DNA of 33,774 nt, taken from positions 1-33,774 of the forward strand of contig CAYRKT010000012.1 in the NCBI GenBank assembly GCA_964425005.1, given 5' to 3'. Below the pieces are notes generated by a model. The model was given only the letters and a program-made list of their open reading frames with translations. It did no database searches and was not told where the DNA came from. Both the position numbers and the translations under genes were made by a program. This document shows, in pieces, positions 7,902 to 16,321 of the stretch (its first letter is position 1; each line of letters starts with the position of its first letter). The DNA is from CAYRKT01 sp964425005. GTDB taxonomy: Bacteria > Synergistota > Synergistia > CAYRKT01.

Positions 7902-9076
7902 GCGCCGTCTTGATGCTGGTCAACGGTCCGGGGGAGCTTTGGTCGCTCGCTCGTCCCCTGAAGCGCGCCCTGGACGAGCTGGGCGTTGCCTCTCAGGTGT
8001 TCCTCTTGCCCTGCCAGTTCGCCTCCGGCGTGGAGAGGGAGGTGGCCTCCTCCATATGGGAGGAGGGGGAGGTCATCGGTCCGCTGGGGTCATGGGGTAC
8101 CATCGGATGGCTCGGGAGGGGTCGCGGCCTTGGGAGGTGGCGCCTTCTGGTCCAGCTGGGAGGAGATCCCCTCTGGGGTCTCCTGTTCAAGAGGAGGATG
8201 GGGGCGGAGCTTTGGCGCTACACCTACAGACCAAAGGGTGGGATCTGGGGTGTGGATAGGGTCTTTTCCCCCGCCTGGTGCGCGCCCCTGGCGGAGCGCG
8301 CCTCGTCGGTGGAGTTCATAGGCGATCTGGTGCTCAGCTGTTTCGACGAAGGTCTTACCTCTCCTCTGCGCCTGGTCCTTGGCGACGGCTCCGTCCTGGA
8401 GGGTCTGCGCGCCAGGGTGGTCCTGTACCTCCCTGGCAGCAGGTGGAGGGTGAGGGAGAAGGGGCTCGCCTTCCTGCTGGAGGTGGCCAGGGTGCTGAGG
8501 GATCGGAGGCCGGGTTGGGGACATCTCTTCCTCCTCTCGCCCTTCTTTCGCGACGAGGAGTTGTCGCACATAAGGGGACTCATCTCCGGCTTCCCCCTGG
8601 AGGGGATCGCCTTCGCGGTGGGCGACGTGCCATCGGCGCGGGGTCTCTTCCAAGTCGCCGTAACGCAGCCTGGCACCAACACCTTGGAGCTCATGTACAG
8701 CAGGGTTCCTGCCGTAGTCCTCCTCCCTCTGGAGATGGCAGACCTGCTCCCCAGGTGGGGGTTCCTGTGGGCGCTCGGTGGGTTGCCCCTGTTGGGTGGC
8801 CTGGCGAGGGAGATCCTGGTCAGCAGAGTCTTGAGGCTTAAGAGTACCTTGGCCTGGCCCAACAGGATAGCCGGGGAGGAGATCTTCCCCGAGCTGGTGG
8901 AGCGCCTGTCCCCGAGCTCGGTGGCCGACTTCCTCCTGAGCTGGTGCGAAGGGGAGGGGTACGCCAGGGCGCTCGCTGCCCTGGAATCCCTGGACTTCTC
9001 GGGCCTGGAGGAAGGCGCAAGGACGCTGGCGGCAGAGATCGGCCGCAGGCTGTTCGGAGGTGAGGCTTCCCTTTGA
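7898..9076 (+). CDS. LpxB-like glycosyltransferase paralogue
   Basis: This 392-residue protein begins at an ATG overlapping the lpxB stop (ATGA). It has a GT-B-like layout. The N-terminal half opens with VLMLVNGPGELWSLARPL. The C-terminal half has YLPGSRWRVREKG, then TQPGTNTLELMYSRVPAVVLLPL and WPNRIAGEEIFPELVERL, which line up in order with the PGSR, ASGT..EA and PN..GEE.FPEL motifs of the LpxB just upstream. It is therefore an LpxB-related protein, probably an old duplication, and not a second standard LpxB, since the aromatic SPSVWAW-type motif is missing. It may glycosylate or otherwise modify a lipid A precursor. Its acceptor is unknown, and a non-catalytic partner role is possible. Confidence 0.75.
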   Translation: MSAVLMLVNGPGELWSLARPLKRALDELGVASQVFLLPCQFASGVEREVASSIWEEGEVIGPLGSWGTIGWLGRGRGLGRWRLLVQLGGDPLWGLLFKRRMGAELWRYTYRPKGGIWGVDRVFSPAWCAPLAERASSVEFIGDLVLSCFDEGLTSPLRLVLGDGSVLEGLRARVVLYLPGSRWRVREKGLAFLLEVARVLRDRRPGWGHLFLLSPFFRDEELSHIRGLISGFPLEGIAFAVGDVPSARGLFQVAVTQPGTNTLELMYSRVPAVVLLPLEMADLLPRWGFLWALGGLPLLGGLAREILVSRVLRLKSTLAWPNRIAGEEIFPELVERLSPSSVADFLLSWCEGEGYARALAALESLDFSGLEEGARTLAAEIGRRLFGGEASL

Positions 9077-10872
9077 TCCAGCCGTCCCGAGGGACTAAAT
9101 CCAAGCTCCTGAGGCTGCTCTTCAGCTACGTGAGGCCCTTCGCGGGGAGGTTGGCCCTGGGCCTCTCGTTGGTCGTGCTGGTATCGGCCCTGGAGCTAGC
9201 TCCTCCCTGGTTGCTCAAGTACATGGTGGACGACGTGTTGCTCAAGCGGGACTACGTGGCGCTCTTCTTGCTGTCGGCGGGGATATCCCTGGTCTTCGTG
9301 CTGAAGGGGGTCCTGTCCTATCTTCAGCAGGTGGTGGTCTCCAAGGTGGGGCACGGCGTCATGATGGAGCTCAGGAGGGACCTCTACGCCAAGGTCCATC
9401 GGCTCCCGGTGTCCTTCTTCTCCAGGAGCAGGGTCGGAGACCTGGTCTCGAGGATGACTAACGACGTGTCAGCCCTGCAGGATCTGGTCTCCTCGGCCGT
9501 CCTGGACGCCGTGGTGAGCGTGGTCTCCTTCTGCGGCATGGTGCTCTTCATGCTCTACATAAACTGGCGCCTTACCCTCCTCACCTTCGCCACCCTGCCG
9601 CTGGTGCTTTGGGCTATGGGGAGGGTCTCCAGGAGGCTTAGGGCGACTGGGCTGGAGATACAGGGCAAGCTATCCGAGCTCACCTCGACCATCCAGGAGG
9701 GGATATGGGGGGCCAAGCTGGTGAGGGCCTGCGCTGCGGAGGACCTCGATCTGAGGAGGTTCCAGAGGAGAAACCAGGAGTGCTTTGCGGCCTTCGTGCG
9801 GGGTGCGAGGCTCTTCTCCGCCCTCTCCGCGGGCATGGAGATTTTGCTCACCTCCTCCCTGGCGATGTTGCTCTGGTTCGGGGGTAGGGACGTGATCCAG
9901 GGCAGGATAACCCCGGGTCACCTGGTGGCCTTCGTGGGGTACCTGGTGATGGTGGTTCAGCCCCTGAAGACCATGAGCAGGCTTTCGGGCAGGTTTCAAC
10001 AGGGGCTGGCCGCCGTGGAGAGGATAGGGGAGCTCATGTCCTACGAGGAGATGGTGGACTTGCCGGGGGCCCTTTCCCCCTCTTCCCTGAGGGGCGCTGT
10101 GGCCTTCGAGGACGTGTGGTTCGCCTATTCCGACGAGAGCTGGGTTCTCAGGGGCGTGAGCTTCAGCTTGGAGCCTGGGACGAAGCTGGCCATAGTGGGC
10201 CCCACTGGGGCTGGCAAGTCCACGCTGGTGGAGCTCCTGATGAGGTTCTACGATCCCCAGAGGGGCTCTGTTAGGGTGGACGGGGTGGACCTCAGGAGCT
10301 ACGCGGCCAGGGCCTACAGGAGGCTGATAGGCTACGTCCCCCAGGATCCGGTCATACTGAGGGGTAGCTTCTTCTTCAACATAGCCTACGGCCACGAGGG
10401 CGTCACCATGGAGGAGGTGGTGAGGGCTGCTAAGCTCGCGGAGATCCACGACTTCATCGTCAGCCTGCCTGGAGGATACGAGGCCGAGGTGTCGGAGCGA
10501 GGGCTCAACCTGAGCGGCGGCCAGAGGCAAAGGTTGGCCATAGCCAGGGCTCTGGTGAGAGACCCCGCCATCGTGATACTGGACGAGGCCACCTCCTCCC
10601 TGGACGTGGCCACCGAGAGGCGCATAGCCGAGACCCTGGACAGGGCCCTCGCGGGGAGGACTGTCCTGATGGTGGCCCACAGGCTGTACTTCGCGAGGAT
10701 GTGCGATAAGATAGGCGTGGTCGAGGGGGGCAGGCTGGTGGAGTTTGGGTCCCACGAGGAGCTGATGGAGCTCGGTGGCGTCTACAGGAGGATGTACGAC
10801 ATGCAGTCTCGCTGGGACGAGCGCCTGGTGGAGGGGGCTTTGGGCTTTGAGCAACCTGTTCGACCGGTTTAA
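9073..10872 (+). CDS. msbA: MsbA-type lipid flippase (ABC exporter)
   Basis: This is a 599-residue half-transporter with an N-terminal six-helix domain (about 20-325) and a C-terminal ATPase. Walker A GPTGAGKST lies near residue 376, the Q-loop at YVPQDP, the signature LSGGQRQRLAIARAL from about 480, and Walker B VILDEATSSLD near 500. The H-loop is MVAHR. MsbA flips core-lipid A from the inner to the outer leaflet of the inner membrane, and the setting among lpx and kds genes supports that over a drug exporter. Start TTG overlaps the previous stop (TTGA) and follows GGAGGTGAGG. The 3' end overlaps the next gene by 26 bases. Confidence 0.9.
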   Translation: MIQPSRGTKSKLLRLLFSYVRPFAGRLALGLSLVVLVSALELAPPWLLKYMVDDVLLKRDYVALFLLSAGISLVFVLKGVLSYLQQVVVSKVGHGVMMELRRDLYAKVHRLPVSFFSRSRVGDLVSRMTNDVSALQDLVSSAVLDAVVSVVSFCGMVLFMLYINWRLTLLTFATLPLVLWAMGRVSRRLRATGLEIQGKLSELTSTIQEGIWGAKLVRACAAEDLDLRRFQRRNQECFAAFVRGARLFSALSAGMEILLTSSLAMLLWFGGRDVIQGRITPGHLVAFVGYLVMVVQPLKTMSRLSGRFQQGLAAVERIGELMSYEEMVDLPGALSPSSLRGAVAFEDVWFAYSDESWVLRGVSFSLEPGTKLAIVGPTGAGKSTLVELLMRFYDPQRGSVRVDGVDLRSYAARAYRRLIGYVPQDPVILRGSFFFNIAYGHEGVTMEEVVRAAKLAEIHDFIVSLPGGYEAEVSERGLNLSGGQRQRLAIARALVRDPAIVILDEATSSLDVATERRIAETLDRALAGRTVLMVAHRLYFARMCDKIGVVEGGRLVEFGSHEELMELGGVYRRMYDMQSRWDERLVEGALGFEQPVRPV

Positions 10873-12391
10873 CGCCCTGAGGTTGACCCTCCGGGGTCGG
10901 GGGGGCCATCTTCGCGAGGTCCTGGGCTCGCTCAGGCGCGCCCTCAGGGACGTGGGCCTTCGGGTGGAGGAGGGCCCGGGCGGAGGACTCTCGGTGGCCT
11001 CTGGGGCCCACGTCGAGCTCTTCCTCGCGGCCGAGCTGAGGGAGGGGCTCAGGGACGTCGAGGTCTGGTGGACTGGGGGAGCGCTATCCCTGGGGGGGGA
11101 GCGCTTCAGGGGCAAAAAGCCCTCGCCCCTGGGGAAGCTCGAGGGAAGTCGGCCGGAGGAGTTGCTCTCGGGTCTGTTCGGCCTCCTCTGCCCCACGGTG
11201 GTGGTGGCCTCCAACGGGCACGGCGAGGACGCCATAGCGGCCGCCTTCATGGAGTTCTTCAGGAGAAGTTTCCCCTTCGTGAGGGTCCTGGCCTTCCCCA
11301 TAGTGGGGGATGGTCTTGCGCTGTCGGAGAGGGGCTTCGAGGTGGTCTCCCCCCTCAGGCCCATGCCCAGCGGTGGTCTCATAAAGTACAGCCTCAGAGC
11401 CCTCTACATGGACCTGAAAGCCGGCCTCCTCGGGCTGTTGCTGGACCAGTTCAGGGCCATGAGGGATCTCTCCTCTGGCAACAAGGTCCTGGTGTGCGTG
11501 GGAGACGTCTTCTTGCTCGCCTTCGTGGGGTTGGCCTCCGGCCTCAAGCCCGTCCTCGTGAGCACGGCTAAGACGGTCAGGTTGAGGGGTTTTTACCCCT
11601 TCGAGGTGGGAGTGTTGAGGTCCATGTCGGGCCTAGTGTTGACCAGGGATCCCGAGTCGGCCTCTTTCCTCAGGGGAAGGGGAGTGGAGGCCCTTTACCT
11701 GGGCAACCCGGTGATGGACGTCCTCGGGGAGATGCCGATCCCCAGGGGTGTTCCGTCGCAGTCCTGCGGGGTGCTCCTTCTTCCTGGGAGCAGGTCCTCT
11801 GCCTACCAGGACATGGGGCTCCTGCTGGACGTGGCCTCTCGCATGGTGGACGACGGTTTCGGCGGCAGGTTCTACTGCCTGGTCTCAAGGGGGTTGAACC
11901 TCTCCGCCATGCTCCAGGGGGCCATCGAGAGGGGTTTCAAGGTCCTGCAGGTTGGGGAGAGGCCCTGCCTGTGCAAGGGCAAGACGGCGGTGGAGCTTTG
12001 GTCTGGGGGGTTGGAGCACCTGGTCAGGAGGTGTTCCCTGGTGGTCGGTCTGGGTGGGACTGCGAACCAGATATGCGCGGGCTTCGGGCTTCCCGTGGTG
12101 TCCGTGGACGATAAGGCCAGAAGAGTTCAGAAGAGGTTGTTAGGGGAGGCGGAGGTGCTGGTGAAAAGGGACGCCGCAGAGATGGCCAAGGTGGCCCTGT
12201 CGGTGCTGAGGGATCCCATACTCTACAGCCACATGTCGCTTTCGGGCATGTCCAACATGGGGTCTCCTGGCTGCTTCAGGGGCATGGTGGACGTCTTCAG
12301 GTCCTGCGGCTTGGGCCTCCTGGAGAGGATGTGGGTGGCGCTTTCCTCCGCCTCAGATGAGACTTTGGCCGAGGGGAGGAGGAGGCCTTGA
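10847..12391 (+). CDS. Lipid-A-disaccharide synthase-related protein (TIGR03492-like)
   Basis: This 514-residue protein has VVVASNGHGEDAIAAAF at about residue 118. That SNGHGED signature marks a family known mostly from cyanobacteria and described as lipid-A-disaccharide synthase-related. Further LpxB-like blocks follow: LVLTRDPESASFL, LYLGNPVMD, LLLPGSRSSAYQD and VVGLGGTANQICAGFGLPVVSV. Ahead of these lies an extra N-terminal domain of about 110 residues (helical, then GLSVASGAHVELFLA). It has no recognisable motif and is not part of the usual ~390-residue family. It is the third LpxB-type protein of the operon. Function is unknown; a sugar transferase acting on lipid is likely. Start TTG 10847 lies about 10 bases after GGAGGGGG inside msbA. 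Confidence 0.75.
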   Translation: MSNLFDRFNALRLTLRGRGGHLREVLGSLRRALRDVGLRVEEGPGGGLSVASGAHVELFLAAELREGLRDVEVWWTGGALSLGGERFRGKKPSPLGKLEGSRPEELLSGLFGLLCPTVVVASNGHGEDAIAAAFMEFFRRSFPFVRVLAFPIVGDGLALSERGFEVVSPLRPMPSGGLIKYSLRALYMDLKAGLLGLLLDQFRAMRDLSSGNKVLVCVGDVFLLAFVGLASGLKPVLVSTAKTVRLRGFYPFEVGVLRSMSGLVLTRDPESASFLRGRGVEALYLGNPVMDVLGEMPIPRGVPSQSCGVLLLPGSRSSAYQDMGLLLDVASRMVDDGFGGRFYCLVSRGLNLSAMLQGAIERGFKVLQVGERPCLCKGKTAVELWSGGLEHLVRRCSLVVGLGGTANQICAGFGLPVVSVDDKARRVQKRLLGEAEVLVKRDAAEMAKVALSVLRDPILYSHMSLSGMSNMGSPGCFRGMVDVFRSCGLGLLERMWVALSSASDETLAEGRRRP

Positions 12392-13131
12392 GGGTAGTGG
12401 CTGTAGTTCCAGCCAGGCTCGCCTCCACCCGCTTGCCCGGCAAACCGCTGGTCGAGCTGGGGGGGCTTCCGCTGGTGGTGCGGGTGTACAGGATGGTCGA
12501 GCGATCTCCGGAGGTCGACGAGGTGCTCGTGGCCGCCGACAGCCAGGAGGTCTTCGAGGTGGCTAGCTCTCACGGCTGTCGTTGCGTCATGACGCCACCG
12601 GACCTCCAGAGCGGGGGGGACAGAGTGGCTTACGTGGCCAGGGATCTGGAGGCGGAAGTCGTGCTGAACGTGCAGGTGGACGATCCCTTCGTGGCTCCCT
12701 CCACCGTGTCCGCGCTCGTCAGGGCCCTCCAGGAGGCTCCGGAGGTTGGGCTTGCCCTGGTGGCCTCGCCGATAGAGGATCCGTCTGAGCTGTTCAACCC
12801 CCACGTGGTCAAGGTGGTCATGGACCTGCAAGGGTTTGCCCTCTACTTCAGCCGATCCCCCATACCTTACCGGAGGTCTGGGGATCCGCTATACTTCAAG
12901 CACACCGGACCCTACGCATATCGCAAGGAGTTCCTGCTGCGCTTTGCCTCCTCGCCGCCCACCCCCCTCGAGCTCGCCGAGTCCCTCGAGATGCTCAGGG
13001 TCCTCGAGATGGGGTTTAAGATAAAGATGGTCGTCTCCAGGTACGAGGGGGTGGAGATAGACACCCCGGAGGACCTGGAGAGGGCCAGGGCCTTGCTGTC
13101 CTCGCTCGGCGACCCTCTCCTTCTTCCGTGA
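12388..13131 (+). CDS. kdsB: CMP-KDO synthetase (3-deoxy-manno-octulosonate cytidylyltransferase) KdsB
   Basis: KdsB activates KDO with CTP to give CMP-KDO, the donor for WaaA. The 247 residues match the family. The nucleotide-binding start is VVPARLASTRLPGKPL, followed by VAADSQEV. The metal and substrate region is VVLNVQVDDPFV, where most family members have NVQGDEP, so the Gly-Asp-Glu-Pro stretch is changed to Val-Asp-Asp-Pro. ALYFSRSPIPY, KHTGPYAYRKEFLLRF and GVEIDTPEDLERA are all standard. Start TTG overlaps the previous stop (TTGA) and is preceded by GGAGGAGGAGG. Confidence 0.94.
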   Translation: MRVVAVVPARLASTRLPGKPLVELGGLPLVVRVYRMVERSPEVDEVLVAADSQEVFEVASSHGCRCVMTPPDLQSGGDRVAYVARDLEAEVVLNVQVDDPFVAPSTVSALVRALQEAPEVGLALVASPIEDPSELFNPHVVKVVMDLQGFALYFSRSPIPYRRSGDPLYFKHTGPYAYRKEFLLRFASSPPTPLELAESLEMLRVLEMGFKIKMVVSRYEGVEIDTPEDLERARALLSSLGDPLLLP

Positions 13132-13144
13132 GGAGGTCTCCCGG

Positions 13145-14011
13145 ATGGTCGACAGGGTCGTGTTGAAGGACTTCGGGGTGGAGTTCGGCGGCGATAGGCT
13201 CGTGGTGGTGGCTGGGCCTTGCGTCCTGGAGAGCCTCGACGTGGCCCTCCAGGTGGCCAGGGAGGTCAAGTCCATCTGCGACGACCTGGGGCTTCCCTAC
13301 GTCTTCAAGTCCTCCTACGACAAGGCCAACAGGACGTCCCTCAGGGGCTTCAGGGGACCTGGCCTGGAGGTGGGTCTCGAGTGGCTCTCCAGGGTGAGGG
13401 AGGAGGTGGGGGTTCCCGTCCTCACCGACGTCCACTCCACCGAGGAGGCTCTGCGGGCCGGGGAGGTGGTCGACGTGCTGCAGATACCGGCTTTCCTCTG
13501 CAGGCAGACGGATCTCCTGCTGGCCGCTGCCTCCACCGGCAAGCCCGTCAACGTGAAGAAAGGGCAGTTCGTCTCCCCCTGGGACATGGCCTATGCGGTG
13601 GAGAAGGTCAAGTCGGCCGGCGGAGGAGGCGTGATCCTGTGCGAGAGGGGCACCTTCTTCGGCTACGGCCAGCTGGTGGTGGACATGAGATCGCTGGCGA
13701 TCATGCGGTCTCTTGGGGTGCCGGTCATGTTCGATGCCACCCATAGCGTCCAGAGGCCCTCTGCCGGGGACGGCAGGAGCCTCGGCGACAGGCGCTTCGT
13801 CCCCTTGCTGGCCCGGGCCGCGGTGGCGGTGGGGATAGACGCCTTGTTCATGGAGGTCCACCCGGACCCGACGTCGGCGAAGAGCGATGGTCCCAACATG
13901 GTGAAGTTGGCCCATCTGGGCGCTCTGCTGGAGGAGATCGCCAGATTGCACGAACTGGTCTCCGGCGGGCTGAGGGACGTCCTCGAGTGGGCGGAGATTT
14001 TCGACTTCTGA
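13145..14011 (+). CDS. kdsA: KDO-8-phosphate synthase KdsA
   Basis: KdsA condenses phosphoenolpyruvate with arabinose 5-phosphate to make KDO 8-phosphate. It is a TIM barrel of 288 residues (284 in E. coli). Clear motifs are VVVAGPCVLES, FKSSYDKANRTS, QIPAFLCRQTDLLLAAA, NVKKGQFVSPWDM, FDATHSVQRPS and FMEVHPDP. The Cys at about residue 26 in AGPCVLES corresponds to the metal-binding Cys of Aquifex KdsA, and E. coli has Asn there, so this enzyme should be of the metal-dependent class. Start ATG 13145 follows GAGGAGGT. The gene stands between kdsB and kdsD with 13-base gaps. Confidence 0.96.
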   Translation: MVDRVVLKDFGVEFGGDRLVVVAGPCVLESLDVALQVAREVKSICDDLGLPYVFKSSYDKANRTSLRGFRGPGLEVGLEWLSRVREEVGVPVLTDVHSTEEALRAGEVVDVLQIPAFLCRQTDLLLAAASTGKPVNVKKGQFVSPWDMAYAVEKVKSAGGGGVILCERGTFFGYGQLVVDMRSLAIMRSLGVPVMFDATHSVQRPSAGDGRSLGDRRFVPLLARAAVAVGIDALFMEVHPDPTSAKSDGPNMVKLAHLGALLEEIARLHELVSGGLRDVLEWAEIFDF

Positions 14012-14024
14012 GGGGTGATCGGCT

Positions 14025-15020
14025 TTGAGCGCTGGCGAGGTTCTCCAGGCTTCCGACGAGGATCTGCTTCGATTCGGCAAACAGGTGATGCTGCAGGAGG
14101 CCGAGGGCATAAGGGCGGTGGCCGATTCCCTCGGTTTCGAGCTGGTCGAGGCAGCGAGGGTGGTGTGCGGTTGTAAGGGCAGGGTGGTGGTCAGCGGGCT
14201 GGGCAAGTCGGGGCACGTGGGGAGGAAGATAGCTGCGACCCTGGCCTCGCTGGGCACGCCGGCCTTCTTCCTGCACGCCGCCGAGGCCGTCCACGGGGAC
14301 CTGGGGATGGTGACCTCCTCGGACGTGGCGATCCTCCTCTCGTTCAGCGGCAACACCTCAGAGGTTTTGGCCCTGATACCTTATTTCAAGAGGGTGGGCA
14401 CGCCCATCATAGGTATAACGGGCAACAGGAGCTCCAGGTTGGCCGAGTGCTCGGACGTGCTGATCCTCACCCCCGTGGAGAGGGAGGCCTGTCCCCTCGG
14501 GCTCGCCCCTACCACCAGCACCACGGTCATGCTGGCCGTCGGGGATGCCATAGCGGCCATGACCGCCAAGATGAAGGGCTTAAGCCCCAGGGACTTCGCC
14601 ATGTTCCATCCGGCTGGCTCCCTCGGCAGGAGGCTGTTGCTTCGGGTGTCCGACTGCATGAGCGCGGGCGAGCGCATACCCAGGGTGAGGGAGGATTTGC
14701 CCCTCAAGGACGCCCTCTTCGAGATCACCGAGAAGGGGTTTGGGGCTACCGCCGTGGTGGAAGAAAGCGGTAGGCTGGTGGGCATATTCACGGACGGGGA
14801 TCTCAGGAGGGTACTGGAGCGATTTGGGCTTGGGGCCCTCGACAGGCCGGTTAGGGAGTTCATGACCAGGACCCCTAAGACCATATCCCCGGACAGGCTC
14901 GCGGTGGAGGCCGTCAGGGCGATGGAGGAGCACGAGATATCGGTGTTGCTCGTGGTGGAGGGGGACGTCCTGGTGGGCATAGTGCACCTGCACGACCTGT
15001 TGAGGATGGGGGTGGCCTGA
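14025..15020 (+). CDS. kdsD: Arabinose-5-phosphate isomerase KdsD
   Basis: KdsD converts ribulose 5-phosphate to arabinose 5-phosphate, the first KDO-specific step. The 331 residues comprise a SIS sugar isomerase domain (about 35-175) and a pair of CBS domains (about 205-330), the standard build. SIS motifs are SGLGKSGHVGRKIAATLASLG, FFLHAAEAVHGDLGM, LLSFSGNTSEV and ACPLGLAPTTSTT. The first CBS domain contains GATAVVEESGRLVGIFTDGDLRR. The TTG start at 14025 follows GGGGTGATC. All four KDO enzymes (kdsC, kdsB, kdsA, kdsD) are thus in this one operon. Confidence 0.95.
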   Translation: MSAGEVLQASDEDLLRFGKQVMLQEAEGIRAVADSLGFELVEAARVVCGCKGRVVVSGLGKSGHVGRKIAATLASLGTPAFFLHAAEAVHGDLGMVTSSDVAILLSFSGNTSEVLALIPYFKRVGTPIIGITGNRSSRLAECSDVLILTPVEREACPLGLAPTTSTTVMLAVGDAIAAMTAKMKGLSPRDFAMFHPAGSLGRRLLLRVSDCMSAGERIPRVREDLPLKDALFEITEKGFGATAVVEESGRLVGIFTDGDLRRVLERFGLGALDRPVREFMTRTPKTISPDRLAVEAVRAMEEHEISVLLVVEGDVLVGIVHLHDLLRMGVA

Positions 15021-15022
15021 GC

Positions 15023-16321
15023 TTGGGCTTTTGGCCCCTTTACCTGGCCTACAACGCCGCGCTGTGCCTCGCCTTCGTGGGGGGGTTGCCCCTCTGGTTA
15101 TCCCGTTACGGGGCTGGGCTTAAAGGGAGGCTTTGGGGTCCTTCCGTCCGCCCCAGGGGGATCGGGTCCGACGAGTTGAGGGTGTGGATAAACGCCGTCT
15201 CGGTGGGCGAGGTGCAGGCGGCCTACCCTGTGGTCGTCCTTTTGAGGGAAAGCCTGGGACGGGCCAGGCTCTTCCTCTCGTCCAACACGGAGGCGGGGCT
15301 TTCGTTCGCCAGGGGTCTGCTATCTGGGTTGGTGGACGAGGTCTTCCCTTATCCCTTCGACCTCCCGCTGCTCGTGGGGCGAGCGGTGGAGGCCGTCTCC
15401 CCGGACGTCTACGTGACCGTGGAGGCCGAGGTATGGCCCAACCTCTTCCTGAAGCTCAAAAGGGCGGGCGTCCCCGTGGTAGTGGCCAACGGGAGGTTTT
15501 CCGAGCGGTCCTTCAGGAGAGCCCCTCTCTTGAAGGACCTGTTCGTCCCCGTCCTGGAGGGCGTGGCCTCCTTCTGCATGCGCACGGAGGAGGACGCGGC
15601 CAGGCTCCTGGCCCTTGGGTTGGACCCCTCGCGGGTTGAGGTAGTGGGCGACACGAAGGTGGACGCGATAGCTTTGCGCAAGAGATCTGTGGACCTGATG
15701 GGGCTGCGGGCCAAGCTCGCCCTGGGCCACGGTGATCGCCTGCTGGTGGCCGGCAGCACCCACAGGGGGGAGGAGGAGGTATTTCTCTCGGCCTATCTGG
15801 CGCTAAAGAGGGAGGACGGGAGGTTGAGGGCCCTCCTGGTGCCCAGGCACGTGGAGAGGGCGGAGGAGGTGCTCGGCCTCGCCGAGAGGATGGGGAGGGA
15901 AGCCGGCCTGGGGTTGAGGCTCTGTCTCACCTCTGCGCCCGTGGACGGTTGGGACGTCATGGTGTGCGATCGGGTGGGCTTGCTCCTCGCCCTGTACGGG
16001 CTTTCCAGCGCGGCCTTCGTGGGGGGGAGCTTGGTCGACAAGGGCGGACAGAACCCGCTGGAGGCCGCGGTGTGGGACGTTCCCGTGTGCTTCGGCCCGC
16101 ACATGGAGGACTTCAGCGAAGCCTCTTCGAGGTTGGTCGACCTCTACGGAGCCAGGGTGGTCCGCTCGGCCTCGGAGATGGAGTCCTTCTTCAGGGAGGC
16201 GATGAGGGGCATGAGGGGGAGATCGCATCGCTTCGAGGAGCTCTTTCGAGATCACCTGGGCGCCTCCCGTAGGGTCGTCGAGTCGATCCTTCGCGTCCTG
16301 GAGGGGGGAAGGTGCAGGTGA
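15023..16321 (+). CDS. waaA: KDO transferase WaaA (KdtA)
   Basis: WaaA transfers KDO from CMP-KDO to lipid A precursor at the inner face of the inner membrane. The 432 residues are typical. An N-terminal hydrophobic anchor (about 4-25) is followed by NAVSVGEVQAA with the expected catalytic Glu. The middle has VTVEAEVWPNLF, and the C-terminal half shows VVGDTKVD, LVAGSTHRGEEEV, LVPRHVERAEEV and GGSLVDKGGQNPLEAA. The last reads GGQN where E. coli has GGHN, a variation seen in some other WaaA. Whether it adds one or more KDO units cannot be read here. Start TTG lies 2 bases after the kdsD stop. Confidence 0.94.
   Translation: MGFWPLYLAYNAALCLAFVGGLPLWLSRYGAGLKGRLWGPSVRPRGIGSDELRVWINAVSVGEVQAAYPVVVLLRESLGRARLFLSSNTEAGLSFARGLLSGLVDEVFPYPFDLPLLVGRAVEAVSPDVYVTVEAEVWPNLFLKLKRAGVPVVVANGRFSERSFRRAPLLKDLFVPVLEGVASFCMRTEEDAARLLALGLDPSRVEVVGDTKVDAIALRKRSVDLMGLRAKLALGHGDRLLVAGSTHRGEEEVFLSAYLALKREDGRLRALLVPRHVERAEEVLGLAERMGREAGLGLRLCLTSAPVDGWDVMVCDRVGLLLALYGLSSAAFVGGSLVDKGGQNPLEAAVWDVPVCFGPHMEDFSEASSRLVDLYGARVVRSASEMESFFREAMRGMRGRSHRFEELFRDHLGASRRVVESILRVLEGGRCR

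Noticed and set aside
9670..11382. 570-codon minus-strand open frame across msbA and the TIGR03492-like gene
   Set aside because: It is antisense to conserved coding sequence, has no recognisable domain and no ribosome binding site.
15023..16321. WaaA with GGQN instead of GGHN as a sign of inactivity
   Set aside because: The catalytic Glu and all other motifs are present, and the Gln form occurs in other bacterial WaaA proteins.
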